Shown: positions 6,964-14,362 of the stretch, piece by piece | How the letters are laid out: each line of letters begins with the position of its first letter | Position numbering within the stretch: position 1 is the first letter of the stretch | From: a virus | DNA: 22,456 nt | Reading direction: 5' to 3' (one strand) | Virus record (IMG/VR): IMGVR_UViG_3300044611_002238 | Location: 1-22,456 of that record | Program-made: the position numbers and the translations under genes | Notes under the pieces: generated by a model | What the model saw: only the letters and a program-made list of their open reading frames with translations | The model's database searches: none | What the model was told of the DNA's origin: nothing

Positions 6964-7609
6964 TAATTAATTCACTATCCTCTATTACCGTATGTATTTT
7001 GCTTGCTATGTTATCAGCCAAATGAACAATATAGTCCATATATGTTATTGGATATGTTTCTGGAACGGGGGACCATGGACCGAGGTGACATCTCACTAAT
7101 CTAAGTATTGTTTGAATTGCTTCTTCAGATATAAATAGACTTGTTGATTGAGCGTCGTTTCCATATTCTTTATCTATTGATTGACATTTAGATACAAATT
7201 TTCCAACTGTATATGGATGCATAGGATCATATACAAAGCTTTCGCCATCTGCGGTTGGAGTTCCTTTTGTGATATCATGCAGAATACATGCAGCGGTCAG
7301 CATGTCTATCTCATCTTGGCTTAGAGAGTATGAGTCTGCCATTATTCTAGCTATTCTAACAACTCTCTTAGTGTGAATAACATTGCCGCCAGGGCCATGT
7401 TCATCTGATGGATGATATTTGCCAGAAAAACTAGACGGAATCATCCAAAAAGATTCAGCTTTTAATAGCACAGATCTTACAAAAGAAGCTATGCTATCGT
7501 CCTGAATTAAATCTATTTCTTCTAATAGGTCTTTTAGAACTTCATTTTCACTAGTAAAAACATCGCTAATGTCTGTCTTTAAAATTTCGTCTAATATATT
7601 TTTAGCCAT
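6938..7609 (-). CDS. HD-domain phosphohydrolase
   Basis: A 223-residue metal-dependent phosphohydrolase of the HD superfamily. Using the ATG at 7607-7609, the motifs are GGNVIHT (His79), ILHDITKG (His111, Asp112), His131 in DPMHPY, His175 in RCHLG and Asp199 in HLADN. The DEHGPGGNVIHTKRV string recalls the HD domain of YhaM-type 3'-5' exoribonucleases, but the OB domain of that family is absent. Substrates could be nucleotides or nucleic acid. A longer in-frame TTG start exists 33 bases upstream, but the ATG has GGAG at 8 bases and a compact ATGGCTAA overlap with the previous stop. Its place between helicase and primase suggests a job in replication or host RNA/nucleotide turnover (inference). 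Confidence 0.82.
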   Translation of the reverse strand: MAKNILDEILKTDISDVFTSENEVLKDLLEEIDLIQDDSIASFVRSVLLKAESFWMIPSSFSGKYHPSDEHGPGGNVIHTKRVVRIARIMADSYSLSQDEIDMLTAACILHDITKGTPTADGESFVYDPMHPYTVGKFVSKCQSIDKEYGNDAQSTSLFISEEAIQTILRLVRCHLGPWSPVPETYPITYMDYIVHLADNIASKIHTVIEDSELINEKWRKNS

Positions 7610-8381
7610 TCCAACCACTCCATTTAGAACAAGGTGTATCAAAGGGACACTTTTTGCAGTAAGAGGTTAAACCTCTTCTAGGAACAAAGATTTCTTTTGA
7701 ATATATTGTATCACACCAGTATTCTATTGAATCTACATCTTCTTGCGTAATTTTGTATTCGTTAAAAGAAAGATTGTTAGATAATAAATCTATGTAACCA
7801 AATTCTGTTTCAGATATTCTTTCACCATAATGATTTTTGAACAATAAATACATTACAGAGAAATCTACCTGATATAAATATCTTTGATTATTTTTATAGT
7901 TAAATATGAATTTTATAACATAATTCTTATTATTTTTTCTATAAACAATATCTATCTTGTCTTCTACTCTTATTTTTGGATTTAAATTTATAATAAAATC
8001 TTCAGATATAGACATTGGGATTATGTCCATCTCACTATATAGCTCATGAAAGCGTAATAGGATTCCAGCTGCTTGAGTAGTCAAGCTTGAAACATTACCA
8101 TATGCACTCTCGTGCTGTTCAGTAATTATGTCGTAGTGACTAGTATCTTTAGGAAACCAAATTTTTTCCCAACGATTAAGTAAAGACGAGTATGATGGAG
8201 TTATTCCACCCTGCTTTTTAAACCAAAAAAAATGTATTATATTTTTTATACTGTTTTCAAATTTTTGCGTATATAAATCTCTAGAGTAGATTGTTTCTGG
8301 TTTTTTTTCCAGATATCTATAGTCATATAATCTTTCGCATAATTGAAAATCTTTTATTGCTTCAGATGTTAGTGTTAGCAT
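7602..8381 (-). CDS. Degenerate Cas4/RecB-like protein with four-cysteine cluster
   Basis: A 259-residue relative of the Cas4-like nuclease at 494-1306. It begins TSEAIKDFQLCERLYDYRYL (Cys15), has His50 where family members have their first His, and ends with Cys242, Cys245 and Cys251, so the iron-sulfur layout is kept. At the catalytic core the expected D-x-K is replaced: Asp144 of KIDIV remains, but the next strand reads YVIKFIFNYK with no acidic residue followed by Lys two positions on. It is therefore probably inactive, or uses a shifted site, and may act as a structural or DNA-binding partner. The start ATG overlaps the helicase TAA by one base (TAATG). The family call rests on the N-terminal helix, the cysteines and the overall layout. 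Confidence 0.68.
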   Translation of the reverse strand: MLTLTSEAIKDFQLCERLYDYRYLEKKPETIYSRDLYTQKFENSIKNIIHFFWFKKQGGITPSYSSLLNRWEKIWFPKDTSHYDIITEQHESAYGNVSSLTTQAAGILLRFHELYSEMDIIPMSISEDFIINLNPKIRVEDKIDIVYRKNNKNYVIKFIFNYKNNQRYLYQVDFSVMYLLFKNHYGERISETEFGYIDLLSNNLSFNEYKITQEDVDSIEYWCDTIYSKEIFVPRRGLTSYCKKCPFDTPCSKWSGWNG

Positions 8382-9841
8382 TAATCAAATCCTTCTCCAT
8401 TTAAAAGACTCTGAAGATCTGTTTCTCTAGAATAAGAACTAGCAGTAACATGTTCATATTCTTCATAAATCTTTTTTTCGTCGTTATATCTAACTAGCGG
8501 CGGATCATACATAAAAGCAGATCCTGTTATTCTATTCTTAGGAATTTGCAATTGCATTACGTGCTCATCCTCTGTCTCATCTTCTGATATGAGTCTTTTT
8601 TCTGTAATAAATATTGTTACAGCACACTTTTGTTGAATAGCCAAAGACCCACCAGTATCTGACTGTTGTACAACTTCTCTTTTTTCTTTCATTCTATTAG
8701 CGTTTTCTTGAGCTGTAATAATCAATACGCAATCCATATCTCTGGCTAGTTTTTCTAATCTAACCATCATTTCTTCAAACTCGCCCCATCTAGGCTTACC
8801 CTTGCCATTTCCTCTGGTAAACATTGACTGTATAGTATCTATTATTACTACATCGGGTATTTTATCTGCGTGTCCGATTAGATCTCTCAACCAAAACTCT
8901 AGATCTTCAAAGTATGGAGTATCCGGATCATGGCGAACCATCAATCTGTCCCCCCACTGCTCAAGCTTCTTTTTAAAAGTCTGCAAATAAGATTGCTTCT
9001 CTGGCTCTGACCACTTATCTGATTCAGAATAAACATTCTTTCCAATTATCTGAGTCATTAGGATTCTCTCCCAATGGCCTATTGCTTCCTCAAAATTAAC
9101 ATATAGAACTCTATAGCCATTATCTAGCCAATTATTCGCTAGGCATTTAGCAAATGTACTTTTGCCCTTGCCAGAGGGAGCAATTATTGCATGAACTGCA
9201 CCCTTAAAGAAGCCACCATCATCAGTGTATCCCATTGCTCTATTTAAGGATTTAAATTGAGTTGGAACAAAACTGGGTATATCTAGAAGCTTATCTGCTC
9301 TACCCAAAATATCGCTAGCAGTTGTTAACTTATCAAATGGATTATATTTAATAAGATTTTCTAGCTCTTTTATTTCTGAAGTTATTTCGCCAATTCTAGA
9401 AATATCTTCCTGAGTCTTTAAACCCTTTTTACTAAGCAGGATTTGAAGCTCCTGCAGATAATTAATCTGCTTTCTTTTATTAGCCTTATACTTCAATAAT
9501 TCAACTAAGGATTCTTTATCGCTAGTCTCTAAATCCTGAATGTATTGAAGCATTATTGTTACACGGGGACTACCGCCCAACGCCTCATGAATATCTGTTT
9601 CTGACTCTAGCCAAGACTTAAACGCTATTGAGTCTACATAATCCAGATTTGTGGCTTTATGAAAAGCTAATAAAGCTTCATAAAACTCATTAACACCTTT
9701 ATCACCATGAATTGTTCCAACAATATCTGTTGATAGATTTTCGCTGAAATAGTTAATTGCCCCTTTTTCTTTAAAGCATAGGGAGAACACCTGATACTCT
9801 AAAGGGCTATCTTCCATTTCATGGAGATCTTCTTTTATCAT
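8381..9841 (-). CDS. DnaB-like replicative DNA helicase
   Basis: A 486-residue RecA-fold helicase. An N-terminal helical domain (about 1-165) resembles the DnaB primase-interacting region and is followed by a linker. The C-terminal motor carries Walker A APSGKGKST (221-229), VLYVNFEEA with catalytic Glu251/252 (H1a), Walker B VVIIDT (Asp335), the TAQEN sensor (377-380) and KNRITG (435-440), which may hold the arginine finger. Length and layout fit DnaB/gp41-type hexameric helicases. It would unwind the fork ahead of the DnaE polymerase and recruit the primase. The ATG at 9839-9841 is used; an in-frame ATG at codon 9 is possible because the SD is weak for both. It overlaps the endonuclease gene by 23 bases. 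Confidence 0.92.
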   Translation of the reverse strand: MIKEDLHEMEDSPLEYQVFSLCFKEKGAINYFSENLSTDIVGTIHGDKGVNEFYEALLAFHKATNLDYVDSIAFKSWLESETDIHEALGGSPRVTIMLQYIQDLETSDKESLVELLKYKANKRKQINYLQELQILLSKKGLKTQEDISRIGEITSEIKELENLIKYNPFDKLTTASDILGRADKLLDIPSFVPTQFKSLNRAMGYTDDGGFFKGAVHAIIAPSGKGKSTFAKCLANNWLDNGYRVLYVNFEEAIGHWERILMTQIIGKNVYSESDKWSEPEKQSYLQTFKKKLEQWGDRLMVRHDPDTPYFEDLEFWLRDLIGHADKIPDVVIIDTIQSMFTRGNGKGKPRWGEFEEMMVRLEKLARDMDCVLIITAQENANRMKEKREVVQQSDTGGSLAIQQKCAVTIFITEKRLISEDETEDEHVMQLQIPKNRITGSAFMYDPPLVRYNDEKKIYEEYEHVTASSYSRETDLQSLLNGEGFD

Positions 9842-10478
9842 TTAGTTTTTTTTCCTTAATTTTTTGATATAGATTTTTTTTGTATTCAGAGTTTCTTTTT
9901 TTTGCTTCTAAATAAAATGGATTTTGTTTGATTGACTTTTTGAATGAGACATCTTTTGGAATGTGTTCGCTGTCCCTAATTGCTTCCAATATTCTATCAT
10001 AAACACTGTCTTCTGTTAGGGAGTCGTTGTAGCGAAAAACGACTAATGCAATGCCATTATCTTTGCAGTATTGGACTTTTTTAGCGTCTCTTTTTTGAGC
10101 TTCTAAAAACTCATACTTAGATTCAAAGAATCTACTAGTGTAATAAAAGTGTTGTCTTCCGTGATACTCGGCTGCAATTTTATAAGTAGGGCAATAAACA
10201 TCAAACTTTAACCTATCACCTATATGATATTCATTAACAATTTCTTCTCCAGGAAGAAGTTTTTTCATAATAGAGGTTAGAGCTGTTTGTCCTCTAGACA
10301 TTTTTCTTCTAGAGTTTTTTAACCAATTTAATCCAAGTTGATTTATTTTTTTATTGACGTCAGAAACATTGACGTCAATTTCTTTAGCAATGTCTGCAAT
10401 GGACATGTTGGTGTCCATTAATAAATCAATAAGAAATTCTATATCATCTTCTTCAAACTTTTTATTACTTGATGACAT
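9819..10478 (-). CDS. HTH plus Vsr/EDxHD-type endonuclease
   Basis: A 219-residue protein with two parts. Residues about 26-50 form a helix-turn-helix (SIADIAKEIDVNVSDVNKKI). The C-terminal part has a Vsr-like PD-(D/E)XK nuclease pattern: Glu83 (VNEYHIG), Asp93 (KFDVYCP), Glu104 with the GRQH motif (His110) and Asp131 in AQKRDAKK, then a strand ending VVFRYND. This matches the E-D-xH-D layout of Vsr-related phage and homing endonucleases. It could be a freestanding homing nuclease or a phage recombination/repair nuclease. A Lys-rich tail of about 50 residues follows. The ATG at 10476-10478, one base after the previous stop, is preferred over an upstream TTG that would overlap the glycosyltransferase by 47 bases. 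Codon use resembles the neighbours, so recent insertion is not indicated. Confidence 0.68.
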   Translation of the reverse strand: MSSSNKKFEEDDIEFLIDLLMDTNMSIADIAKEIDVNVSDVNKKINQLGLNWLKNSRRKMSRGQTALTSIMKKLLPGEEIVNEYHIGDRLKFDVYCPTYKIAAEYHGRQHFYYTSRFFESKYEFLEAQKRDAKKVQYCKDNGIALVVFRYNDSLTEDSVYDRILEAIRDSEHIPKDVSFKKSIKQNPFYLEAKKRNSEYKKNLYQKIKEKKLNDKRRSP

Positions 10479-10479
10479 A

Positions 10480-11115
10480 TCATGCTGGATTATATGTAGT
10501 CTTGCTAAGAGACAAAGTTTTGCCAAGATCTATAATTGACATATTTAGATTTTCCCAAACCTTTGACATTAAGGCTAAACCAAGAACTCCACAATCCATC
10601 AAGCAGTAATCTGCTCCGCCTTCAAACTCCGACAGCTGTGCATAGATGTTGTCTAACTTTTCGTAATAATTTGTGTAGGCAACGTTGATGACGTGAATGC
10701 TAGATCCAAAGTGTTTTTGGATTAGCTTTTTATCATGAAAACTAATAATAACACTTGGAGTATTTTTTACGAAATAGTTTACAGTACTTGTATAAATGTC
10801 TTTATTATTCATGTAATAATATTCAAATATATTAGAATAATAATACTCTGCGTTTTTGTGTAGACCTATTTTATAGTGTTTGCCGTCTTCTATTTCTGGA
10901 ACTAAAGTATGAGAAATTGCTTTCATAACATTCTGCTCTGAGTTTTTCAGAGAAGCTACAACACTTTTGGCAAAATGACTAGGAAAAGAATTGTCTGCGT
11001 TTTTAGATAGCGCTATGATTGAAGATTTGGGTACATTAATGTACGCAAACTTTTGCTTAGTATTCATAGCCAATGTTAACTTGGTTATGGATTGAGCTGG
11101 ATTTAAACAAGTCAT
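10480..11115 (-). CDS. Putative GT-D-type glycosyltransferase
   Basis: A 211-residue protein. The C-terminal segment at about 167-202 (GADYCLMDCGVLGLALMSKV, then SIIDLGKTLS) has the pattern of GT-D fold (DUF1792-like) glycosyltransferases: a strand giving a small-residue loop, a helix, then a strand ending in I-D-x-G. An ISFHDKK strand and loop (124-130) precedes it. The usual GT-D metal site is not obvious. The assignment is moderate, helped by the family 2 glycosyltransferase directly upstream, with which it is separated by 10 bases. The SD AAAGG six bases before the ATG is good. It probably takes part in sugar transfer to phage DNA, virion protein or host surface; the target is unknown. 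Confidence 0.5.
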   Translation of the reverse strand: MTCLNPAQSITKLTLAMNTKQKFAYINVPKSSIIALSKNADNSFPSHFAKSVVASLKNSEQNVMKAISHTLVPEIEDGKHYKIGLHKNAEYYYSNIFEYYYMNNKDIYTSTVNYFVKNTPSVIISFHDKKLIQKHFGSSIHVINVAYTNYYEKLDNIYAQLSEFEGGADYCLMDCGVLGLALMSKVWENLNMSIIDLGKTLSLSKTTYNPA

Positions 11116-11125
11116 TTTATACCTT

Positions 11126-11818
11126 TCAGATGCCGAATGTTCCCCAGTTAATTAAAACTGGATCTTTATCAATAATAGAATTAATATGATTTAAATTGTG
11201 AAATTGACCACCATCAAGTTCTGAATATCTTTTATATTTAGCTAGTTTATCTTCATCATTAATATAGCCTAGGTGCTGCATAACTAAGCCTGACTCTATC
11301 CAGAAATTTCTCTGCTTAACCCAGTCTACTACGTATGTAGGTTCAGATCCACATGCTAACTTTCTATTAGCAAATCCTCCACCTTCAACAAATCTAAATA
11401 TTCTAGAACTATTATTTGGAGTCCATAGTTTATCTACTCTATACTGCGTATCATTCCACATATGATAAAAGCGAACATTGACTACATCATATGGAGATGA
11501 AGCTAAAACTTTAGCTATTTCTAAATTATCTATATGATATAACTTTTCGTCACAATCTATTGCAATAATCCAATCACCCTTTTTGGCAAACTTCTCCATA
11601 TTTCCCCACGCATATGCGCGGAGCTTGCCCTCATGAGCTGCAAACAATGGCTCTGGAGTACGAAATACTTCTGCATATTTGGCAGCTATTTCTGGAGTGT
11701 TGTCGTCTGAACAATCATCGGTAAAAATAATTTTATCTACTTGCGTAGATAGTCTTTCAAGTATATCTTCTAGAAATCTAGATGATTCATTTCTACCAAT
11801 TACTTGTGCGTATATCAT
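11126..11818 (-). CDS. Family 2 glycosyltransferase
   Basis: A 230-residue GT-A fold transferase. It begins with a short strand and QVIGRNES, then FTDDCSDDNTPEIA (33-46), typical of the nucleotide-sugar site in family 2, and the DxD metal motif as DCD at 88-90 in WIIAIDCDEKL. A conserved-looking HLGYINDEDKLAKYKRY stretch (about 182-198) ends the domain. No membrane segment, so it is cytosolic. The start has AGGAT eight bases upstream. It is the first gene after the hairpin at 11846-11865, so it may be transcribed by read-through. Sugar donor and acceptor cannot be read from the sequence. Confidence 0.88.
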   Translation of the reverse strand: MIYAQVIGRNESSRFLEDILERLSTQVDKIIFTDDCSDDNTPEIAAKYAEVFRTPEPLFAAHEGKLRAYAWGNMEKFAKKGDWIIAIDCDEKLYHIDNLEIAKVLASSPYDVVNVRFYHMWNDTQYRVDKLWTPNNSSRIFRFVEGGGFANRKLACGSEPTYVVDWVKQRNFWIESGLVMQHLGYINDEDKLAKYKRYSELDGGQFHNLNHINSIIDKDPVLINWGTFGI

Positions 11819-11845
11819 AATCTAATCCTATCTGAAAAATGGTTT

Positions 11846-11865
11846 GAGGGGGATTACTCCCCCTC
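11846..11865 (-). terminator. GC-rich hairpin, likely terminator after the 64-residue gene
   Basis: GAGGGGGA-TTAC-TCCCCCTC on the plus strand, a perfect 8-bp stem with a 4-base loop, standing out in an AT-rich region. On the minus strand it is followed by AAACCATTTTTCAG, so the T-run starts late. It lies 30 bases past the stop of the gene at 11895. It may terminate fully, partly, or protect the upstream mRNA end. No good promoter is visible for the genes beyond it. Confidence 0.65.
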
Positions 11866-11894
11866 GCACCTAGCTTACGTCAGTATTTTGTATT

Positions 11895-12089
11895 TCAGCC
11901 AACGAGCTGCTCGTGTGCCTCTACGGCTGAGATGCGCTCAATCTCTACATCCTTGAAAATGAGCTCACCAGGAACACCGGCGGGGCGACGACCATTGCTC
12001 ATTGCAATCTTCTCTGCCTGTGTCTTATTGTTAGCCTTCACGATAGCAGTTGTTGTTACTGTGAAATACTTGAACTTATTGTCTGACAT
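11895..12089 (-). CDS. 64-residue protein with distinctive, GC-richer codon use
   Basis: A 64-residue protein beginning MSDNKFKYFTVTTTAIVKAN. A strand-helix-strand pattern is likely (TVTTTAIVKA, then a helix KTQAEKIAMS, then ELIFKDVEIERIS). No membrane segment, no cysteines, no recognised family. Codon use differs sharply from its neighbours: all three Arg codons are CGT or CGC rather than AGA, and GAG, AAG and C-ending codons predominate. The SD AAAGG is well placed. With the strong hairpin directly after it, this looks like a separately controlled, highly expressed gene. Recent acquisition from a GC-richer source is the alternative. Confidence 0.75.
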   Translation of the reverse strand: MSDNKFKYFTVTTTAIVKANNKTQAEKIAMSNGRRPAGVPGELIFKDVEIERISAVEAHEQLVG

Positions 12090-12103
12090 TTCTAGCCTTT
12101 CGT

Positions 12104-12508
12104 TTATTTTGTTGGATAATTGCTTGCGATATATTCTATCGCATCTTGCATCGATGATGCAAGTTTTGTTGCCATATATTTCAAATAAACTCTATTTTTA
12201 TTTGAATCACAGCAGAAAACTACTGCGGGTTGATTATTGAGTTTAGCCCAAGCCAACTCAAAATCAGTTCCTATATATGGACGATTTGGTATCATATATT
12301 CTACCAGAAGAATATCCGCTCTGCGTTGCATAAACAGATTTTTTTCTACAATTTCTTCTGGAGTTTCATACTCCTTGTCTGCAATAGTTGTTGGATCTAG
12401 AACATCGTATCCATTTAGATGGAGCAAGCCTGTTGCCTGCTTTCTCCAGTTTGATGCGTATGATCCAACTTCTTCTATTGCGCCTGACAAAAATACTTTA
12501 AGCGGCAT
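12104..12508 (-). CDS. Nucleoside 2-deoxyribosyltransferase-like protein
   Basis: A 134-residue protein with the PF05014 layout: KVFLSGAI at the N-terminus, GYDVLDPT (33-40), RADILLVEY (63-71, Asp65) and YIGTDFELAWAK (78-89), where Glu84 sits at the catalytic nucleophile position of the family. Members move deoxyribose between bases or cleave N-glycosidic bonds of nucleosides and nucleotides. Beside ThyX, dCMP deaminase and ribonucleotide reductase it fits nucleotide salvage or precursor handling; a role with a modified base is possible. The SD AGGAG is good. It overlaps the glycosylase gene by 11 bases. Confidence 0.8.
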   Translation of the reverse strand: MPLKVFLSGAIEEVGSYASNWRKQATGLLHLNGYDVLDPTTIADKEYETPEEIVEKNLFMQRRADILLVEYMIPNRPYIGTDFELAWAKLNNQPAVVFCCDSNKNRVYLKYMATKLASSMQDAIEYIASNYPTK

Positions 12509-12917
12509 AGTTTGCTCCTGGCCAATAATATTCTAGATCATTGGGTTCATCAAAGAATTGTGAGTAGTAATCAGCGTCTTTGCGAAGAAGATTTGATCTA
12601 TGAGATCTATGAAATAAATCGTTACCAAACCATGGTGGCATTACTACACTACCAGGCTCTATTTCTTCATATGACATATTGTTATTATATCCTCTACGAG
12701 TCCATTCACGAATAGTTATATTCTGATATAACTTCAAAGCTGACTCATAGCCAGTCCACATTATCGTGACTGGATGATTTCGCCAGCCTTTCGTAGGCGT
12801 TCTTTGAAGTAAAATATTAAGAACTTGAAATGTTTCAACACGTTGTTTTCCTAGTCTACGATAGTCTAATACTTCTACTGATTTCTGAAAATCAGCATAA
12901 GGTAGAAATGTTTGCAC
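12498..12917 (-). CDS. Pyrimidine-dimer DNA glycosylase (MSMEG_6728 family)
   Basis: A 139-residue protein beginning MQTFLPYADFQKSVEVLDYR, followed by RRLGKQRVE (20-28) and GWRNHPVTIMW, then REWTRRGY and a PPWFGNDLFHRSHRSNLLRK block. This is the pattern of actinobacterial MSMEG_6728 proteins, grouped with T4 endonuclease V-type pyrimidine-dimer glycosylases/lyases that nick UV-damaged DNA. The GTG at 12915-12917 is chosen because AAGAAGGA lies six bases upstream and the protein then starts at the family's usual first residue. A longer in-frame ATG would run 44 bases into the nuclease gene. Likely role: repair of UV damage in phage DNA. Confidence 0.82.
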   Translation of the reverse strand: MQTFLPYADFQKSVEVLDYRRLGKQRVETFQVLNILLQRTPTKGWRNHPVTIMWTGYESALKLYQNITIREWTRRGYNNNMSYEEIEPGSVVMPPWFGNDLFHRSHRSNLLRKDADYYSQFFDEPNDLEYYWPGANYAA

Positions 12918-12918
12918 T

Positions 12919-13317
12919 TTAGTCCTTCTTGAATTCTGTCCATGTCTTGTCGCCAACACCATAGTATTCTCTGGCTAATCCAGCAGCAACTATATCAGTG
13001 TTTAAGCAATTTCCGGCTTCGTTCCACACTTTAGCTAAAACTCTTCCATACTTTTCATTCTTATCAATGATTGTTTCTATCTTAACTCTGTGATTAGCGG
13101 CTGTCAACCATTGATCGGTAAATTCTTTTGCTGCTAATCCTTTTTGCTTTTCTTCGACATTAGAAGTTCTACTCTCTGGAGTGTTAACGCCATATAAGCG
13201 AACTCTACCTTTCTTGAGAACATCAAAGCCAAGATCAATGATAATATCAAATGTATCACCATCAATAACCTTTTTTACTTCTGCATTATATATCCATGGG
13301 TTTAACTTATCTGACAT
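12919..13317 (-). CDS. Staphylococcal nuclease (TNase)-like protein
   Basis: A 132-residue SNase-fold protein. Motifs are VKKVIDGDTFDI (Asp19, Asp21), GRVRLYGVNTPESR (Arg40, Glu48) and EKYGRVLAKV (Arg92), corresponding to the Asp21, Arg35, Glu43 and Arg87 set of the Staphylococcus enzyme. The position of the metal ligand Asp40 is Asn45 here, a substitution seen in other members. There is no signal peptide, so unlike the secreted enzyme this acts in the cytoplasm. It may degrade host DNA or RNA, or act in repair with the adjacent dimer glycosylase. The ATG follows the glycosyltransferase TAG by one base, with only a weak SD (AAAGAG). Confidence 0.88.
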   Translation of the reverse strand: MSDKLNPWIYNAEVKKVIDGDTFDIIIDLGFDVLKKGRVRLYGVNTPESRTSNVEEKQKGLAAKEFTDQWLTAANHRVKIETIIDKNEKYGRVLAKVWNEAGNCLNTDIVAAGLAREYYGVGDKTWTEFKKD

Positions 13318-13318
13318 T

Positions 13319-14110
13319 CTAATCTCTTTCTATTCCTATGTAATCACATGCTTTTCTAAATATTTCTCTACTGACTGAAAATTTTGAATCAGCTTCTCCA
13401 CCAACTGGTGATGACTTATGCCAACTATGACCTATGGATACGCTACCATCATAAACAACATTGTATCCACGATGTCTGGCAAAATATGAGCACCAAGTCT
13501 CTTCATAATAGTGAGGGGTTGGCAGAAATGCTCCTGTAGCGTTGGGGTATATTTCTCTATATTGAGGGTCATTTGTTAGAGAATCCCAAACCGATCTTCT
13601 GATAAAGTATGCTGAACCAGACACTGTTACGCAGTTAACTCTATCTTTGTAAAGTAAATCTTTTGGATCGTGTTCTCTCCACGCCCTATGTTTTGGGGCA
13701 GTGTTACTTCCAATAATTCCTGCGTGGGTTATGTGTCCAGCTTCGTCTCTTTGCTTTGGTCCAAGTATATGTATATCATTATTTTCAAGAAAAATATTTT
13801 CTATTTTAACCAGATCAGCGCTGCTCATCCATACATCTGAGTTTAAAAGAGCTATAATATCAGATTCTCCAGAAGCCGCTAACTGATTGCAGGCGGCAGA
13901 ATATCCTATATTGTCATTGTCATAGAATTTCTTTATTTTATATCTGCCATAATTATATTTTAACCAGTAAACACTATCATCTTTTGATCCATTATCCGCT
14001 ATGTGCAAATTCCATACCTTAGGCGTTTCATGAAGATCATGATGGAGACAGTCTAGAAACCTATTTAATAATGGCCTAGTGCCATAGTTTACTACGCAAA
14101 GATCTATCAA
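13319..14110 (-). CDS. Family 2 glycosyltransferase (rhamnosyltransferase-like)
   Basis: A 263-residue GT-A fold transferase: VVNYGTRPLL (6-15), IADNGSKDDS (37-46), DNDNIGYSAACNQ (64-76), and LLNSDVW with Asp92 as the DxD-type residue (88-94). The later GSAYFIRRSVWD and HYYEETWCSYFARHRGYNVVYDG segments are typical of rhamnosyltransferase-like family 2 enzymes, with the acidic base in the EET region. No transmembrane helix, so it is cytosolic. The start is a TTG (14108-14110) preceded by GGTGA at six bases; no ATG is suitable. It sits among nucleotide enzymes and is the second of three transferase-like genes within 3.6 kb. The substrate is unknown. Confidence 0.88.
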   Translation of the reverse strand: MIDLCVVNYGTRPLLNRFLDCLHHDLHETPKVWNLHIADNGSKDDSVYWLKYNYGRYKIKKFYDNDNIGYSAACNQLAASGESDIIALLNSDVWMSSADLVKIENIFLENNDIHILGPKQRDEAGHITHAGIIGSNTAPKHRAWREHDPKDLLYKDRVNCVTVSGSAYFIRRSVWDSLTNDPQYREIYPNATGAFLPTPHYYEETWCSYFARHRGYNVVYDGSVSIGHSWHKSSPVGGEADSKFSVSREIFRKACDYIGIERD

Positions 14111-14116
14111 ATTAAA

Positions 14117-14362
14117 TCACCACTTTACAACTGTTTTAAATGCTTCTGATGGACTAAATCCAAAGTCTACTAGGGTAAGAAATTCATCCTCTATATAATC
14201 TAGTTGATATGTGGGATAAAATTCTATTAACCTATTTAAGTATTGGCCTATAGACGGATCTAATTCTTTTCTATCCAATTTTTTTCTAGAGTTTCTACTA
14301 CCAATGCTAGCGCCCAAGATAAACATGAACGTTATAAACGCTAGTTTATCACCATTCTTCAT
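14117..14362 (-). CDS. 81-residue protein with N-terminal membrane segment
   Basis: Encodes 81 residues beginning MKNGDKLAFITFMFILGASI. Residues 7-22 form one plausible membrane helix with Lys before it and a basic stretch (RNSRKKLDRK) after it, followed by a soluble acidic helical tail. The ATG at 14360-14362 is favoured over an upstream in-frame TTG because it gives a 14-base overlap and has GAAGAG nearby. No family is recognised. It could be an inner-membrane anchored accessory or superinfection factor, but nothing shows this directly. Confidence 0.6.
   Translation of the reverse strand: MKNGDKLAFITFMFILGASIGSRNSRKKLDRKELDPSIGQYLNRLIEFYPTYQLDYIEDEFLTLVDFGFSPSEAFKTVVKW

Noticed and set aside
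11932-12715. Plus-strand open frames opposite the 64-residue, deoxyribosyltransferase and glycosylase genes
   Set aside because: They are shadows of recognised minus-strand genes, with no promoter or SD.
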